64,000 nucleotides of DNA from contig NZ_PEBU01000008.1 of assembly GCF_002887595.1 (NCBI RefSeq), forward strand, positions 124,001 through 188,000, given 5' to 3'. The translations under genes and the position numbers were made by a program. Shown here in pieces: positions 37,273 through 47,893 of this stretch. Origin of the DNA: Bowmanella denitrificans (GTDB lineage: Bacteria; Pseudomonadota; Gammaproteobacteria; Enterobacterales; Alteromonadaceae). Position 1 is the stretch's first letter; every line of letters starts with the position of its first letter. The notes under the pieces are model-generated. The model worked only from the letters and a program-made list of their open reading frames with translations, searched no databases and had not been told where the DNA came from.

Positions 37273-39231
37273 TTACAGCAGCATCTGGCGAATATCGCCC
37301 ATCACACTGCTCAGATGCACCGCAAAGCGCGCTGCCAAAACACCGTCAATAACCCGGTGATCATAAGACAGCGACAACGGCAGCATCAGCCGAGGTTCAA
37401 ATTCCTTACCATTCCATTTTGGCTTGATGTCGCTCTTCGACACACCCAGAATGGCCACGTCCGGCGCATTAACGATAGGCGTAAAGGCCGTTCCGCCAAC
37501 ACCACCGAGACTGGAGATGGTAAAGCAGCTACCCTGCATATCGGCAGCCTTAAGCTTGCCTTCACGCGCCTTGGCGCTGATCTCCATCAGCTCTTCAGAC
37601 AGCTCCATAATGCCTTTTTTGTTGACATCACGTACCACAGGCACCACCAGACCATTGGGCGTATCCACGGCAATGCCGATATGGATGTATTTCTTCATAA
37701 TCAGGCTCTCGCCTGACTCTGACAGCGAGCTGTTGAAAACCGGGTAGGCCTTCAGTGCATCCGCCACCGCTTTCATAATAAACACCAGCGGGGTGATTTT
37801 GACACCAAGCTTCTTCTTCTCAGCCAGTTGATTCTGTTCCTTACGGAACGCTTCCAGCTCAGTAATATCGGCTTCTTCAAACTGCGTCACATGCGGAATA
37901 GTGACCCAGTTGCGATGCAGATTAGGTCCAGACAACTTCTGGATTCGGGTCAGCGCCACTTCTTCCACTTCACCAAACTTGCTGAAGTCAACTTTGGGTG
38001 GGGCGATAACCTGCAAGCCACCAGCACCAGAGGATACCGCAGAGCCGGCACTGGCTTTGGGTCTGGACAGCTCGTATTTCACATAAGACTGCACATCTTC
38101 TTTAAGAATACGGCTTTTCGGACCACTGCCACTAACCTGCGACAAATCCACCCCAAACTCACGAGCCAGGCGACGCACCGCTGGCGAAGCATGAACTTTA
38201 CCACTTGGCTTGATTTCACCGGCACTGGGATGATGCGGCACGGGTGGCGGACGTGACGCACTGGCAGGAGCAGCACTGGCTGCAGGCGCTTCTGCCGTTT
38301 GTGGCTTAGGCGCTGCCGAGGGCGCAGACGTTGAACCTGTGGTTTCAATCAGCGCAATCAAACTACCCTGACTGACCTTGTCACCGGTTTTAATCTTCAA
38401 CTCTTTGATGGTACCGGCAAAAGGTGCTGGCACATCCATGGTCGCCTTGTCGGTTTCCAGGGTAATCAGACCGGCTTCGGCTTCCACCTTATCCCCTACC
38501 GCGACCAGGACCTCGATAACATCCACATCAGATGCATCGCCGATATCCGGTACCACGACTTCTTTCACTTCAGGCTCACCAGCATGCGTTGCCGCTTGCT
38601 CGGCTTTTGCAGCAGGCGCAGCGGAATCAGCAGATGTTGCCTCACCCCCTGTGCTCGCACCCACTTCCAATAACAGAATCAAAGATCCTTCAGAAACTTT
38701 GTCTCCGGTTTTGACTTTCAGCTCTTTGATTGTACCTGCCTGTGGCGCTGGTACATCCATGGTGGCCTTATCGGTTTCCAGGGTGATCAGACCGGTTTCC
38801 GCTTCCACCTTGTCACCCACAGCCACTAAGACGTCGATAACATCCACATCAGCGGCATCGCCGATATCCGGCACCTTCACTTCAATAACCTGGCTGCTGC
38901 CATTAGCTGGTGCGGCAGGAGCCGCTTCTTTTGGCGCGGGTTCGACAGGGGCTTCCTGCTTAGCCGGAGCCTTATCCGCAGAGGCCGCGGCTTCGCCTGC
39001 TTCTACCTTCAGAATCAGCTTATCCTGACCAACCTTGTCGCCGACTTTCACCAGAATGTCTTTAACCGTGCCGGCAAATGGTGCCGGAATGTCCATGCTG
39101 GCCTTGTCGCTTTCCACCGTAATCAGCGCCTGTTCGGCCTCGATCTGGTCGCCAACGGCAACACAGATCTCAATGACTTCCACTTCATCCCCGCCAACAT
39201 CGGGAACCAGTACATCTTTCAAATTAGACAT
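37273..39231 (-). CDS. aceF: Pyruvate dehydrogenase E2, dihydrolipoyl acetyltransferase with three lipoyl domains
   Basis: AceF forms the core of the pyruvate dehydrogenase complex and transfers acetyl groups to CoA. The 652-residue protein has three tandem lipoyl domains with lipoylated lysines at about 43, 155 and 262 (SDKAS/TDKAT), joined by Ala/Pro-rich linkers. It then has an E3/E1-binding domain ([20 protein letters not shown]) and the catalytic domain ending with SYDHRVIDG. Domains 2 and 3 are nearly identical, also at the DNA level. It lies 14 bases after aceE. Confidence 0.98.
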   Translation of the reverse strand: MSNLKDVLVPDVGGDEVEVIEICVAVGDQIEAEQALITVESDKASMDIPAPFAGTVKDILVKVGDKVGQDKLILKVEAGEAAASADKAPAKQEAPVEPAPKEAAPAAPANGSSQVIEVKVPDIGDAADVDVIDVLVAVGDKVEAETGLITLETDKATMDVPAPQAGTIKELKVKTGDKVSEGSLILLLEVGASTGGEATSADSAAPAAKAEQAATHAGEPEVKEVVVPDIGDASDVDVIEVLVAVGDKVEAEAGLITLETDKATMDVPAPFAGTIKELKIKTGDKVSQGSLIALIETTGSTSAPSAAPKPQTAEAPAASAAPASASRPPPVPHHPSAGEIKPSGKVHASPAVRRLAREFGVDLSQVSGSGPKSRILKEDVQSYVKYELSRPKASAGSAVSSGAGGLQVIAPPKVDFSKFGEVEEVALTRIQKLSGPNLHRNWVTIPHVTQFEEADITELEAFRKEQNQLAEKKKLGVKITPLVFIMKAVADALKAYPVFNSSLSESGESLIMKKYIHIGIAVDTPNGLVVPVVRDVNKKGIMELSEELMEISAKAREGKLKAADMQGSCFTISSLGGVGGTAFTPIVNAPDVAILGVSKSDIKPKWNGKEFEPRLMLPLSLSYDHRVIDGVLAARFAVHLSSVMGDIRQMLL

Positions 39232-39245
39232 GCTCTTCCTCCCTA

Positions 39246-41918
39246 TCAGGCGTATAGCGGGTTAATCTTCTCGGCATCGATACCGAACTTGGCAATGGCA
39301 TCGCTGACCGCCTTGCGCTCAATCTTACCGGCCTTAGCCAGTTCGTGCAGGCTGGCCACTACAATATAGGCAGCATCCACTTCGAAATGACGACGCAGAT
39401 TGGCACGGCTGTCTGAACGCCCGAAACCGTCAGTACCCAGCACTTTAAACTGCCCTGGCACAAAGGCACGTACCTGATCGGCGTATGACTTCATATAGTC
39501 CGTTGCAGCAATGGTCGGGCCATCCACACCGGCATTCAGCACCTGGGTAATATAAGGCACTTTCTCATCAGCCTGCGGATGCAGCATATTGAAACGTTCA
39601 CAGTCCAGACCATCGCGGGCCAGTTCGTTAAAGGACGGTACACTGTAAACCTCGGCACTGATACCGTAGTCGGCACTCAGAATGCGCGCGGCTTCCCGTA
39701 CCTGCAGTAAAATTGTGCCTGAGCCCAGTAGTTTGACGCTGTGCTTGGCCTTGTCAGCCTGCTGGCTTTCCAGCTTATAAATACCTTTGATAATGCCTTC
39801 TTCCACACCTTCAGGCATGGCAGGCTGGGCGTAGTTTTCGTTCATTACCGTCAGGTAATAGAAAACATTTTCCTGCTGTTCAAACATACGGCGCATGCCG
39901 TCCTGCACAATCACCGCCACTTCATAGCCATAGGTCGGGTCATAGGTGATACAGTTAGGAATACAACCTGCCTGAATATGGCTGTGGCCGTCCTGATGCT
40001 GCAAGCCTTCACCATTTAGCGTGGTACGGCCAGCTGTTCCGCCGACCAGGAAGCCACGACATTGGCTGTCACCAGCAGCCCAGGCCAGATCGCCAACCCG
40101 CTGGAAACCAAACATGGAGTAGTAGATGTAGACCGGAATCATCGGCAGGTCGTTGGTGGAATACGAGGTACCCGCCGCCAGCCAGGATGCCATGGCACCC
40201 AGCTCGTTAATGCCTTCCTGCAGCACCTGGCCTTTCTTATCCTCACGGTAGTAGGCTACCTGATCGGCATCCTGTGGTTCGTATTTCTGCCCCTGGCTGG
40301 AATAAATGCCCACCTGACGGAACAAGCCTTCCATACCAAAGGTACGGGCTTCGTCCGGAATAATAGGCACAACCCGCTGACCAACCTGCTTGTCTTTCAG
40401 CATCGCGGTCAGTACCCGGACAAAGGCCATGGTGGTGGAGATTTCACGGTCACCGGAGCCTTTGGTAATAGCGTCAAAGGCGCTTAATGCTGGCGCAGGC
40501 AGATTTTCGGCACTTTGCGGTTTACGCACCGGCATAAAACCATGCAAGGCCTCACGACGCTCGCGTAGATATTTCATTTCCGGACTGTCGTCGGCAAAAC
40601 GGAAGTATGGCAGGTCCGCCAGCTTGTCATCCGCAACCGGAATATTGAAGCGGTCACGGAAATGCTTGATGGCATCCATATCCATTTTCTTAACCTGGTG
40701 GGCAATGTTCTTGCCTTCACCGGCCGCGCCCATACCATAGCCTTTGACGGTTTTGGCCAGAATCACCTGTGGGCGACCTTTAGTTTCGGTTGCACGTTTA
40801 TAAGCGGCATACACCTTGACTGGATCGTGACCACCACGGTTCAAACGCCAGATGTCCTCATCAGACATATTAGCCACCATTTCTTTCAGCTCAGGATATT
40901 TGCCGAAGAACTTCTCACGGGTGTAAGCGCCACCCTTGGCCTTGTAGTTCTGATATTCGCCGTCCACGGTTTCGTTCATCAGGTCAATCAGCTTGCCGGT
41001 GGTATCACGGGCAAACAGCGGATCCCAGTAACGGCCCCACAGTACCTTGAAGACTTCCCAGCCTGCGCCACGGAAGGTGCCTTCCAGTTCCTGCACAATC
41101 TTACCATTGCCACGCACCGGGCCATCCAGACGTTGCAGGTTGCAGTTGATCACAAAGGTCAGGTTGTCCAGCCCTTCACGGGCAGCCAGGCCGATAGCAC
41201 CAAGACTTTCCGGCTCGTCACATTCACCATCGCCGAGGAAGCACCAGACGCGCTGATCTGAACAATCCTTCAGGCCGCGATCGGTCAGATACTTAAGGAA
41301 GCGTGCAGTGTATATCGCCTGCATGGGCCCCAGGCCCATAGAAACGGTGGGGAACTGCCAGAAATCAGGCATCAACTTAGGATGCGGATAAGAAGACAGT
41401 CCCTGGCCATCGGCTTCCTGGCGGAATAAATCCAGCTTATCTTCGCTCAGGCGACCCTCAATAAAGGCGCGGGAATAGATGCCGGGTGAAACGTGCCCTT
41501 GAATAAACAGGAAATCGCCGCCGTCTTTGGCATTGGGCGCGCGGAAGAAGTGGTTAAAGCCCACATCATAAAGCATGGCAGAGGATGCAAAACTGGAGAT
41601 ATGGCCGCCCAATTCCAAATCTTTCTTGGAAGCCCGCACCACCATCATCAGCGCATTCCAGCGGATCGCGCTGCGAATTCTTGCTTCCATGGTCTGATCG
41701 CCAGGCATGGTAGGTTCCTGACCAGCCGGAATGGTATTGACATAGGCGGTGGTCGCCGTATAGGGAAGATAGGCGCCACTACGACGGGCCTTCTCGATCA
41801 GTGATTCAAGCAGGAAATGGGCTCGTTCGGTACCTTCGTTTTCCAATACCGCCTCGAGTGCTTCAAGCCATTCTTGTGTTTCCTGGGGATCCACGTCTGG
41901 CTTAATCAGTTCTGCCAT
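39246..41918 (-). CDS. aceE: Pyruvate dehydrogenase E1 component
   Basis: AceE decarboxylates pyruvate with thiamine diphosphate and passes the acetyl group to the AceF lipoyl arms. The 890-residue single-chain E1 has the ThDP/Mg motif [10 protein letters not shown]...NCN and the homodimeric-type layout typical of gammaproteobacteria. AGGAAAG precedes the ATG. It is the second gene of the pdhR-aceE-aceF-lpdA operon, 83 bases after pdhR. Confidence 0.99.
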   Translation of the reverse strand: MAELIKPDVDPQETQEWLEALEAVLENEGTERAHFLLESLIEKARRSGAYLPYTATTAYVNTIPAGQEPTMPGDQTMEARIRSAIRWNALMMVVRASKKDLELGGHISSFASSAMLYDVGFNHFFRAPNAKDGGDFLFIQGHVSPGIYSRAFIEGRLSEDKLDLFRQEADGQGLSSYPHPKLMPDFWQFPTVSMGLGPMQAIYTARFLKYLTDRGLKDCSDQRVWCFLGDGECDEPESLGAIGLAAREGLDNLTFVINCNLQRLDGPVRGNGKIVQELEGTFRGAGWEVFKVLWGRYWDPLFARDTTGKLIDLMNETVDGEYQNYKAKGGAYTREKFFGKYPELKEMVANMSDEDIWRLNRGGHDPVKVYAAYKRATETKGRPQVILAKTVKGYGMGAAGEGKNIAHQVKKMDMDAIKHFRDRFNIPVADDKLADLPYFRFADDSPEMKYLRERREALHGFMPVRKPQSAENLPAPALSAFDAITKGSGDREISTTMAFVRVLTAMLKDKQVGQRVVPIIPDEARTFGMEGLFRQVGIYSSQGQKYEPQDADQVAYYREDKKGQVLQEGINELGAMASWLAAGTSYSTNDLPMIPVYIYYSMFGFQRVGDLAWAAGDSQCRGFLVGGTAGRTTLNGEGLQHQDGHSHIQAGCIPNCITYDPTYGYEVAVIVQDGMRRMFEQQENVFYYLTVMNENYAQPAMPEGVEEGIIKGIYKLESQQADKAKHSVKLLGSGTILLQVREAARILSADYGISAEVYSVPSFNELARDGLDCERFNMLHPQADEKVPYITQVLNAGVDGPTIAATDYMKSYADQVRAFVPGQFKVLGTDGFGRSDSRANLRRHFEVDAAYIVVASLHELAKAGKIERKAVSDAIAKFGIDAEKINPLYA

Positions 41919-42001
41919 AGCGCTTTCCTTTAATTGGTGAATGAGGGCCAGTGGATAAAGATAGTGTAAAACGCCGCTTTATCCGCCGACATTCTGTTGT
42001 T

Positions 42002-42763
42002 TTATTCTGGCATTTCAATGCGACGCAGAGTGCGCTGCATATTGGTATTCTGCCGGTTTATATTGAGCAGGGTCTCTTCGATAAACGCCAAATGCTCATT
42101 GCTGGCCAGCCTGGCCTGGTCAGGGTCACTGGCCACAATCGCATCCAGTATTCTTACCCTTTGTCTGTCTATCTGTTCGCTTACATCCGGGTAAGCCGAC
42201 AGCACTTCAAGGTTTCGCCTGATGTTATCCTTCAGCAGGGGTTGTAATCCCCTGAAAATATGCAGCATGACCATATTGTGTGAGGCCTGGATCATTTCCA
42301 GATAAAAACTGGCCAGCGCAGATGCCTCGGCCTCAATATCCCTCACACTTTGCTCCTGCACCTGCTTAACGGCCGCATAAGCCTGGCGGATAGCCGCAAT
42401 CTGCCGCTCATCGCCGCGCAGTGCCGCGTAATATGCCGCCATACCTTCCAGTGCTAAGCGGAACTCCAGTAAATCAAACTGGGATTCCGGCCGGGACGCA
42501 ATCAGCTCCAGCAGCGGGGCATTTTCAAGCAACGCCAGTTTGGTCTGCACAAAAGTGCCACCACCCTGTTTACGCACCACCAGCCCTTTCACTTCGAGCT
42601 TTTGAATCGCTTCACGTAACGAAGGACGTGACACGGCAAAACGCTCGGCTAATTCGCGCTCAGAAGGCAAACGCTCGCCAGCGGCAAGCTTGCCGTCGAG
42701 GATCATGGACTCAAGCTGTTCCATAATCACTTCAGATAATTTTCTGGCGCGAATTCGTTGCAT
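42002..42763 (-). CDS. pdhR: Pyruvate dehydrogenase complex repressor PdhR
   Basis: PdhR is a FadR-subfamily GntR repressor that leaves its operators when it binds pyruvate. The protein is 253 residues from the ATG at 42763; the frame runs back only to a TTG. The winged helix (GERLPSERELAERFAVSRPSLREAIQKLEVKGLV) occupies about residues 28-70, followed by the helical effector domain. Two operator-like sequences lie upstream, so autorepression of the whole operon is expected. Confidence 0.95.
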   Translation of the reverse strand: MQRIRARKLSEVIMEQLESMILDGKLAAGERLPSERELAERFAVSRPSLREAIQKLEVKGLVVRKQGGGTFVQTKLALLENAPLLELIASRPESQFDLLEFRLALEGMAAYYAALRGDERQIAAIRQAYAAVKQVQEQSVRDIEAEASALASFYLEMIQASHNMVMLHIFRGLQPLLKDNIRRNLEVLSAYPDVSEQIDRQRVRILDAIVASDPDQARLASNEHLAFIEETLLNINRQNTNMQRTLRRIEMPE

Positions 42764-42776
42764 CAATCTCACAAAC

Positions 42777-42793
42777 AAATGGTAATACCAATT
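42777..42793. promoter_or_regulatory. PdhR operator 1 (proximal)
   Basis: AAATGGTAATACCAATT matches the PdhR consensus AATTGGTnnnACCAATT at all but one arm position. It ends 14 bases upstream of the pdhR start codon and should overlap its promoter, consistent with autorepression. Confidence 0.8.
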
Positions 42794-42911
42794 AACCTAT
42801 TAGCATAGTGCAAAAGCCCAAACAGGTAAAACAAAAGATCCACAGCCTGGCAGCTGTCATCATTTAATCAATAGAGTTACGTTAAATGGGCGAAAAGACT
42901 GGCCCAGAAGC

Positions 42912-42927
42912 AATGGTAAGACCAATT
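42912..42927. promoter_or_regulatory. PdhR operator 2 (distal)
   Basis: AATGGTAAGACCAATT closely matches the PdhR consensus, including the spacer AAG. It lies about 134 bases from operator 1, centre to centre, in the region between ampE and pdhR. It could support DNA looping or control a second promoter. Confidence 0.75.
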
Positions 42928-43004
42928 TAATCAAGGAAAATATGCGACGCACCTGAACAACGCACAACTGATCGGATCAGTGTGAAATACGACCTTGGGA
43001 TAAT

Positions 43005-43027
43005 GGACACAGCCCTCGGCTGTGTCC
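43005..43027. other. Perfect 10-bp hairpin beyond ampE
   Basis: GGACACAGCC-ctc-GGCTGTGTCC forms a perfect 10-bp stem nine bases beyond the ampE stop. No U-tract follows on the minus strand, so it may be a 3'-end stabiliser rather than an intrinsic terminator. Confidence 0.6.
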
Positions 43028-43035
43028 TGAATTGT

Positions 43036-43860
43036 CTACCCTACAATACCAGCCAGCGTCAGCACAGCCACTATTACTAACAATAGCATCATATTGCGCT
43101 TCACCAACCTGACCATAGTGCATGGCTCATCGGCACAGGTGAGTGTATCCGGTTCAATATACTCCGCCGCTTTTGCAACCTCAGTAGTCAGAGTACGGGC
43201 CTGACTGCTGGGGTTAAACAGATGTCCAAGCCACACTGGTAAAGCACGGGAAAAATGCCCCACCACCAGCAGTCCCAGTGTGCCCAATCTGGCCGGTAAC
43301 CAGTCCAGTCCTTCCATCAGTTTCTGCCAGCCAGCCAATTGCGACCACTGCTGTTGCTTCAGATAGCCCAGCACAGCGCGGCTAAGCACATAAAACATGG
43401 CACCGGCGCCACCAAAAACAATAAACCAGATACTGACAGCCATATAATGCCGATAGTTGATCCAGACCAGACACTGACCAAAACTATTACCACTGTCACA
43501 GGGGTAACCCAACTGCTCCGCGTACAAGTGGCTGGCTTCGATATCACCACGGCTGGCGGCCTGTAAATACCCCCGGTAACTCTGGCGAAATTCCACACAG
43601 CCAATACAAACCATCAGCAATGCACAATCCAGGATCAGTTCAAGCAAAAACGCGTCCAATTGCTGCAGAAGCACAAAAACCAGTAAGGAAGGTAGCAATA
43701 CCGTGGCCAACAATTGGATAAAAGACGCGTCTTCCTTCAGTAATCCTCTGGCCTGTAAAAAGTGCTGATAACGGGCAACATAAAACTCCCATTGCCAGTA
43801 CTGACTTTTTTGTGTGGCCCGCTCCAGGGCCAGCACCAACAACAAGCTAATTAATGTCAT
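43036..43860 (-). CDS. ampE: AmpE inner-membrane protein
   Basis: AmpE is a multi-helix membrane protein encoded with AmpD and historically tied to beta-lactamase regulation; its biochemical role is not settled. The 274-residue protein has four to five hydrophobic segments and family motifs such as WEFYVARYQHFL and LIWINYRHY-like LVWINYRHYMAV. Its ATG overlaps the ampD stop as ATGA; the longer frame into ampD was rejected. Confidence 0.93.
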   Translation of the reverse strand: MTLISLLLVLALERATQKSQYWQWEFYVARYQHFLQARGLLKEDASFIQLLATVLLPSLLVFVLLQQLDAFLLELILDCALLMVCIGCVEFRQSYRGYLQAASRGDIEASHLYAEQLGYPCDSGNSFGQCLVWINYRHYMAVSIWFIVFGGAGAMFYVLSRAVLGYLKQQQWSQLAGWQKLMEGLDWLPARLGTLGLLVVGHFSRALPVWLGHLFNPSSQARTLTTEVAKAAEYIEPDTLTCADEPCTMVRLVKRNMMLLLVIVAVLTLAGIVG

Positions 43861-44408
43861 AACAATTCCCTTAACGCACCACGAAACTTCGGCCAATCAA
43901 AGGCAGGCCCCGGATCGGTCTTGCGCCCCGGCGCAATATCACAATGCCCGACAATGCGGCTAAGATTAATAGCCGGACAAATCTGCAATATCGCCTGGCT
44001 CAGCCCGACTAGGCTTTGATATTGCTGTTGTTCATATGGCTGATTATCCGTGCCTTCCAGCTCTATACCCAGGCTGAAGTCATTGCAATTGCTCTGCCCC
44101 TGAAACACAGATTGTCCTGCATGCCAGGCACGCTCATAAACAGGTACATGCTGCACTATGTGGCCATCACGGTAAATGACAAAATGACTGGATACCTGCA
44201 ACCCACGCAAGCTGTCAAAACTTGGGTGACACGTACAATCCAATGTACCGCTGAATAACGCTTCAATATAGGGTTGACCAAATACCCCTGCCGGCAACGA
44301 GATGTTGTGGATGACCAGCAAGCTAATCGGCAAATGAGCGGGGCGCTGATTAAAATGCGGCGACGGGCAGCGACGGGCTTGCTGATACCAGCCTTGTGCG
44401 TCAAACAT
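43857..44408 (-). CDS. ampD: 1,6-anhydro-N-acetylmuramyl-L-alanine amidase AmpD
   Basis: AmpD is a cytoplasmic zinc amidase that removes the peptide from anhydromuropeptides during cell-wall recycling, which indirectly keeps ampC-type genes off. The 183-residue protein has zinc ligands in LVIHNISLP and GHCDIAPGRKTDPG, and the substrate-loop QVSSHFVIYRDGHIVQHVP. The length and all expected residues are normal. No ampC or ampR gene lies nearby. It is the first gene of ampDE and divergent from the retropepsin-like gene. Confidence 0.97.
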   Translation of the reverse strand: MFDAQGWYQQARRCPSPHFNQRPAHLPISLLVIHNISLPAGVFGQPYIEALFSGTLDCTCHPSFDSLRGLQVSSHFVIYRDGHIVQHVPVYERAWHAGQSVFQGQSNCNDFSLGIELEGTDNQPYEQQQYQSLVGLSQAILQICPAINLSRIVGHCDIAPGRKTDPGPAFDWPKFRGALRELL

Positions 44409-44475
44409 AGGTGAAATTCCACAAGGGTTTTAGGTACTATAGCGCCACTGAGCACGCCTTGGAACAGGAGACAGT

Positions 44476-44967
44476 GTGGCGCGTTGGATGTGGATACTGG
44501 CCTGGGTCAGTGGTCTGGGGTTGTTAACCTTGCTGTTCGACAAGCAGCTGGCTCGCCAGTTTAACCCCAATGACAACCCTGACAGCCTGGTGCAGGGCAA
44601 TAGGGTGACGGTGGAGCTGAAACGCAATCGCCAGGGCCATTATGTAACCAGTGGCCTGATTAACGGCCAACCGGTGATATTCTTGCTGGATACCGGTGCC
44701 ACACAAGTATCGGTGCCACAGCACCTGGCCGCTTATTTAGATTTACAGCCCGGCAGGCGCCATCTGGTGAATACCGCCAACGGCAGAATTGAGGTGGCAT
44801 CAACCCTTCTGGATAGCCTGCGAATTGGTGATATTGAGCTTAGAAATATCAGCGCCAACCTCAACCCCGGTATGCAATCAGACGATATTCTGCTGGGTAT
44901 GAGCGCCCTTAAACAACTTGAATTCACACAGTCGGGGGACACATTGACCCTGACCTTTGTCAACTGA
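44476..44967 (+). CDS. Retropepsin-like aspartic protease (TIGR02281 type), membrane-anchored
   Basis: This 163-residue protein starts at a GTG with CAGGAG five bases upstream. An N-terminal membrane anchor (about residues 5-21) is followed by a single-domain aspartic protease fold with the active-site FLLDTGATQVSVP and a C-terminal hydrophobic ILLGMSALKQLEF. Such clan AA proteins act as dimers; their bacterial role is largely unknown. It lies 12 bases before nadC on the same strand and is probably co-transcribed with it. Confidence 0.88.
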   Translation: MARWMWILAWVSGLGLLTLLFDKQLARQFNPNDNPDSLVQGNRVTVELKRNRQGHYVTSGLINGQPVIFLLDTGATQVSVPQHLAAYLDLQPGRRHLVNTANGRIEVASTLLDSLRIGDIELRNISANLNPGMQSDDILLGMSALKQLEFTQSGDTLTLTFVN

Positions 44968-45837
<870 letters not shown>

Positions 45838-45896
45838 GCAGGCCTCTGTCATGGAATTGTCATCCAGGTTCAAGACTTGAGTATTAATGGCGATAC

Positions 45897-45924
45897 TTGT
45901 CCACTTATCAATCAGGCCTATACT
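45897..45924 (+). promoter_or_regulatory. Possible sigma-70 promoter of pilA
   Basis: TTGTCC and TATACT are separated by 16 bases, about 100 bases upstream of the pilA start. The -10 match is good and the -35 only fair. No sigma-54 (-24/-12) promoter with correct spacing was found, although pilA genes often use one. Confidence 0.35.
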
Positions 45925-46022
45925 GAAACTCGGAAACACAAGCCAGATTGCAGATTTCTGTGAATGGCGAACTTGTTTAGTCAGCAACGTTAAGCATTCC
46001 GGGAATGCATTGGAGACAAACC

Positions 46023-46451
46023 ATGAAAGTACAGCAAACTAACCAAAAGGGTTTCACCCTGATTGAATTGATGATCGTAGTGGCCATTATCGGTATTTTG
46101 GCTGCTATCGCTCTGCCTGCCTATCAAACTTATACAGCTAAATCTGGCTACGCCGAAGTTGTTTCTGCTGCAACGCCTGCAAAAACAGCTATCGAAGTTT
46201 GCGCACAAACAGGAGTACCTGCAGATTGTTCACAAATTCCAGTCCAAGCTGGATGGACAGCTGGTCCTTTAGTAGACACCGTAGTATTAGGTGGTAATGC
46301 GGGTGGCCCATACACTATAACCGTTACTCCTAACGCAGGTGTTCGCTCAGGTGTCACTGCAACAGAAACTTATGTACTTACAGGTACAGTAGCAAATGGC
46401 GCTGTAACTTGGGTTGTAAGTGGTGGTTGTACTGCAGCATCCTTGTGCTAA
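46023..46451 (+). CDS. pilA: Type IV major pilin PilA
   Basis: PilA is the structural subunit of the type IV pilus. From the ATG at 46023 (GGAGACAAACC upstream) it is 142 residues, with a short basic leader, the PilD cleavage site KG^[18 protein letters not shown], glutamate at mature position 5 and a hydrophobic spine helix. The globular domain has two cysteine pairs ([10 protein letters not shown] and the C-terminal CTAASLC). The gene looks more AT-rich than nadC. It has its own terminator. Confidence 0.96.
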   Translation: MKVQQTNQKGFTLIELMIVVAIIGILAAIALPAYQTYTAKSGYAEVVSAATPAKTAIEVCAQTGVPADCSQIPVQAGWTAGPLVDTVVLGGNAGGPYTITVTPNAGVRSGVTATETYVLTGTVANGAVTWVVSGGCTAASLC

Positions 46452-46467
46452 CTTTCTCAGCCTAATA

Positions 46468-46496
46468 AAAAGCCCAGTAACAACTGGGCTTTTTTG
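46468..46496 (+). terminator. Terminator after pilA
   Basis: The 7-bp stem AGCCCAG / CTGGGCT with a six-base loop is followed by six Ts. It limits read-through from pilA into pilC. Confidence 0.88.
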
Positions 46497-46519
46497 TCAT
46501 AGAATTCAGGTAACTTCTT

Positions 46520-47740
46520 ATGGCTAAAGAAAAAACACTAGATACATTTGTCTGGCAGGGAAAAAACAGAAAGGGCCAACAAATAAAAGGGGAAATTACC
46601 GCCGCGTCAATGACCGAGGCAAGGAATCTGCTGAGAAGGCAAGGTGTATCAGCTACAAAAGTTAAAAAATTTAGTAAACCTTTCTTCGGCAAAGGTTCTG
46701 AAAAAATAAATGCTGCAGATATCTGTGTCGTTTCACGCCAAATTGCGACCATGCTTAGTGCAGGGGTCACCCTAATTCAAACAATAGATATGATTGCCCA
46801 AGGTCATGCCAAGGCCAGTATGCGCAAAATGCTAACCGAAATTGGCAATGAGGTTAAAGCAGGTAATCCCCTTTCCAAGGCGCTGCGTAAACACCCTGAT
46901 TATTTCGAAGATCTTTATTGTGACCTGGTGGAAACCGGTGAACAATCCGGAGCATTGGAAACTATTTACGACCGCATAGCCACATATAAAGAAAAAGCCG
47001 AGGCTCTTAAATCTAAAATCAAGAAAGCAATGTTTTACCCCATTGCAGTAGTAGTTGTTGCATTTGTAGTTACCACAATACTCTTGATATTTGTCGTGCC
47101 CCAATTTGAAGAGATTTTTTCCAGTTTTGGCGCTGAGCTACCTGCATTTACGCAGTTTGTACTTGCCATTTCCAAATTTGTACAGGATTACGGACTATTT
47201 ATTGCCGGAGCTATTTTTATTGGTGCAATGCTTTTTCAGCGTACCTACAAAAAGTCAGCCGATCTTCGGGACTCTCTAGATAAGAAGATACTTAAAATTC
47301 CAGTGATTGGTGAAATACTGAAGAAAGCTTCCATCGCTCGTTTTACCCGCACATTGGCCACAACATTTGCCGCTGGGGTGCCTTTGATTGGTGCATTGGA
47401 ATCCGCAGCAGGAGCGGCAGGCAATGCCGTGTTTCGTGATGCCATTCTCTATATCCGCAAGGAAGTGGCTGGTGGTATGCCAATGCATGTTGCAATGCGA
47501 GCTACCAATGTATTTCCGGATATGGTGACTCAAATGATTGCCATAGGTGAAGAGTCCGGTGCTGTGGATGAAATGCTCAGTAAAATTGCCACCATCTACG
47601 AGCGTGAGGTAGACGATATGGTAGACGGTCTGACCAGCCTGTTGGAACCTATGATTATGGCGGTATTGGGCGTGGTCATTGGCGGCCTGATTGTGGCCAT
47701 GTATCTGCCAATCTTCCAGATGGGTAATGTTGTTGGATGA
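46520..47740 (+). CDS. pilC: Type IV pilus inner-membrane platform protein PilC
   Basis: PilC is the platform protein that works with the PilB/PilT ATPases during pilus assembly and retraction. The 406-residue protein has two T2SSF domains (about 70-195 and 275-398) and three membrane helices, with the conserved SRQIATMLSAGVTL and the RFTRTLATTFAAGVPL repeat, and ends in MYLPIFQMGNVVG. It begins 68 bases after pilA. The ATPase gene pilB, expected between them, is absent. Its ribosome-binding site is weak (AGG about 11 bases upstream). Confidence 0.96.
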   Translation: MAKEKTLDTFVWQGKNRKGQQIKGEITAASMTEARNLLRRQGVSATKVKKFSKPFFGKGSEKINAADICVVSRQIATMLSAGVTLIQTIDMIAQGHAKASMRKMLTEIGNEVKAGNPLSKALRKHPDYFEDLYCDLVETGEQSGALETIYDRIATYKEKAEALKSKIKKAMFYPIAVVVVAFVVTTILLIFVVPQFEEIFSSFGAELPAFTQFVLAISKFVQDYGLFIAGAIFIGAMLFQRTYKKSADLRDSLDKKILKIPVIGEILKKASIARFTRTLATTFAAGVPLIGALESAAGAAGNAVFRDAILYIRKEVAGGMPMHVAMRATNVFPDMVTQMIAIGEESGAVDEMLSKIATIYEREVDDMVDGLTSLLEPMIMAVLGVVIGGLIVAMYLPIFQMGNVVG

Positions 47741-47752
47741 GGTGTGAGGCAG

Positions 47753-47792
47753 AAGTCTGTTGACTTAACTTATATAAATCAACAGACTTTTG
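47753..47792 (+). terminator. Hairpin after pilC, possible terminator
   Basis: The 11-bp stem AAGTCTGTTGA / TCAACAGACTT encloses a 15-base AT-rich loop and is followed by only TTGC. It may terminate pilC or stabilise its 3' end. Confidence 0.5.
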
Positions 47793-47835
47793 CTGGTGGT
47801 GGATAAGCCGCTGATATAAGCACAAAGTAGAAAAC

Positions 47836-47889
47836 CAACTGACAACTGACAACTGACAACTGACAACTGACAACTGACAACTGACAACT
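47836..47889. repeat. Heptanucleotide tandem repeat (CAACTGA)x7 directly before pilD
   Basis: Seven perfect CAACTGA units (47836-47884) and a partial eighth (CAACT) run to four bases before the pilD ATG at 47894. The repeat occupies the position of the ribosome-binding site and no Shine-Dalgarno sequence remains. The count is expected to vary by slippage. Confidence 0.95.
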
Positions 47890-47893
47890 AATC

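Noticed and set aside
38378-39028. 216-codon Ser/Thr-rich frame antisense to aceF
   Set aside because: It mirrors the repetitive Ala/Pro-rich and lipoyl coding sequence of aceF; its composition is that of a shadow frame.
45880-45915. Possible sigma-54 promoter for pilA (TGGC...TTG)
   Set aside because: The spacing between the GG and the downstream element is too short for a -24/-12 promoter.
47676-47873. Minus-strand frame beginning with an SVVSCQL repeat
   Set aside because: It is the stop-free reverse reading of the CAACTGA heptamer running into pilC; there is no ribosome-binding site or family match.
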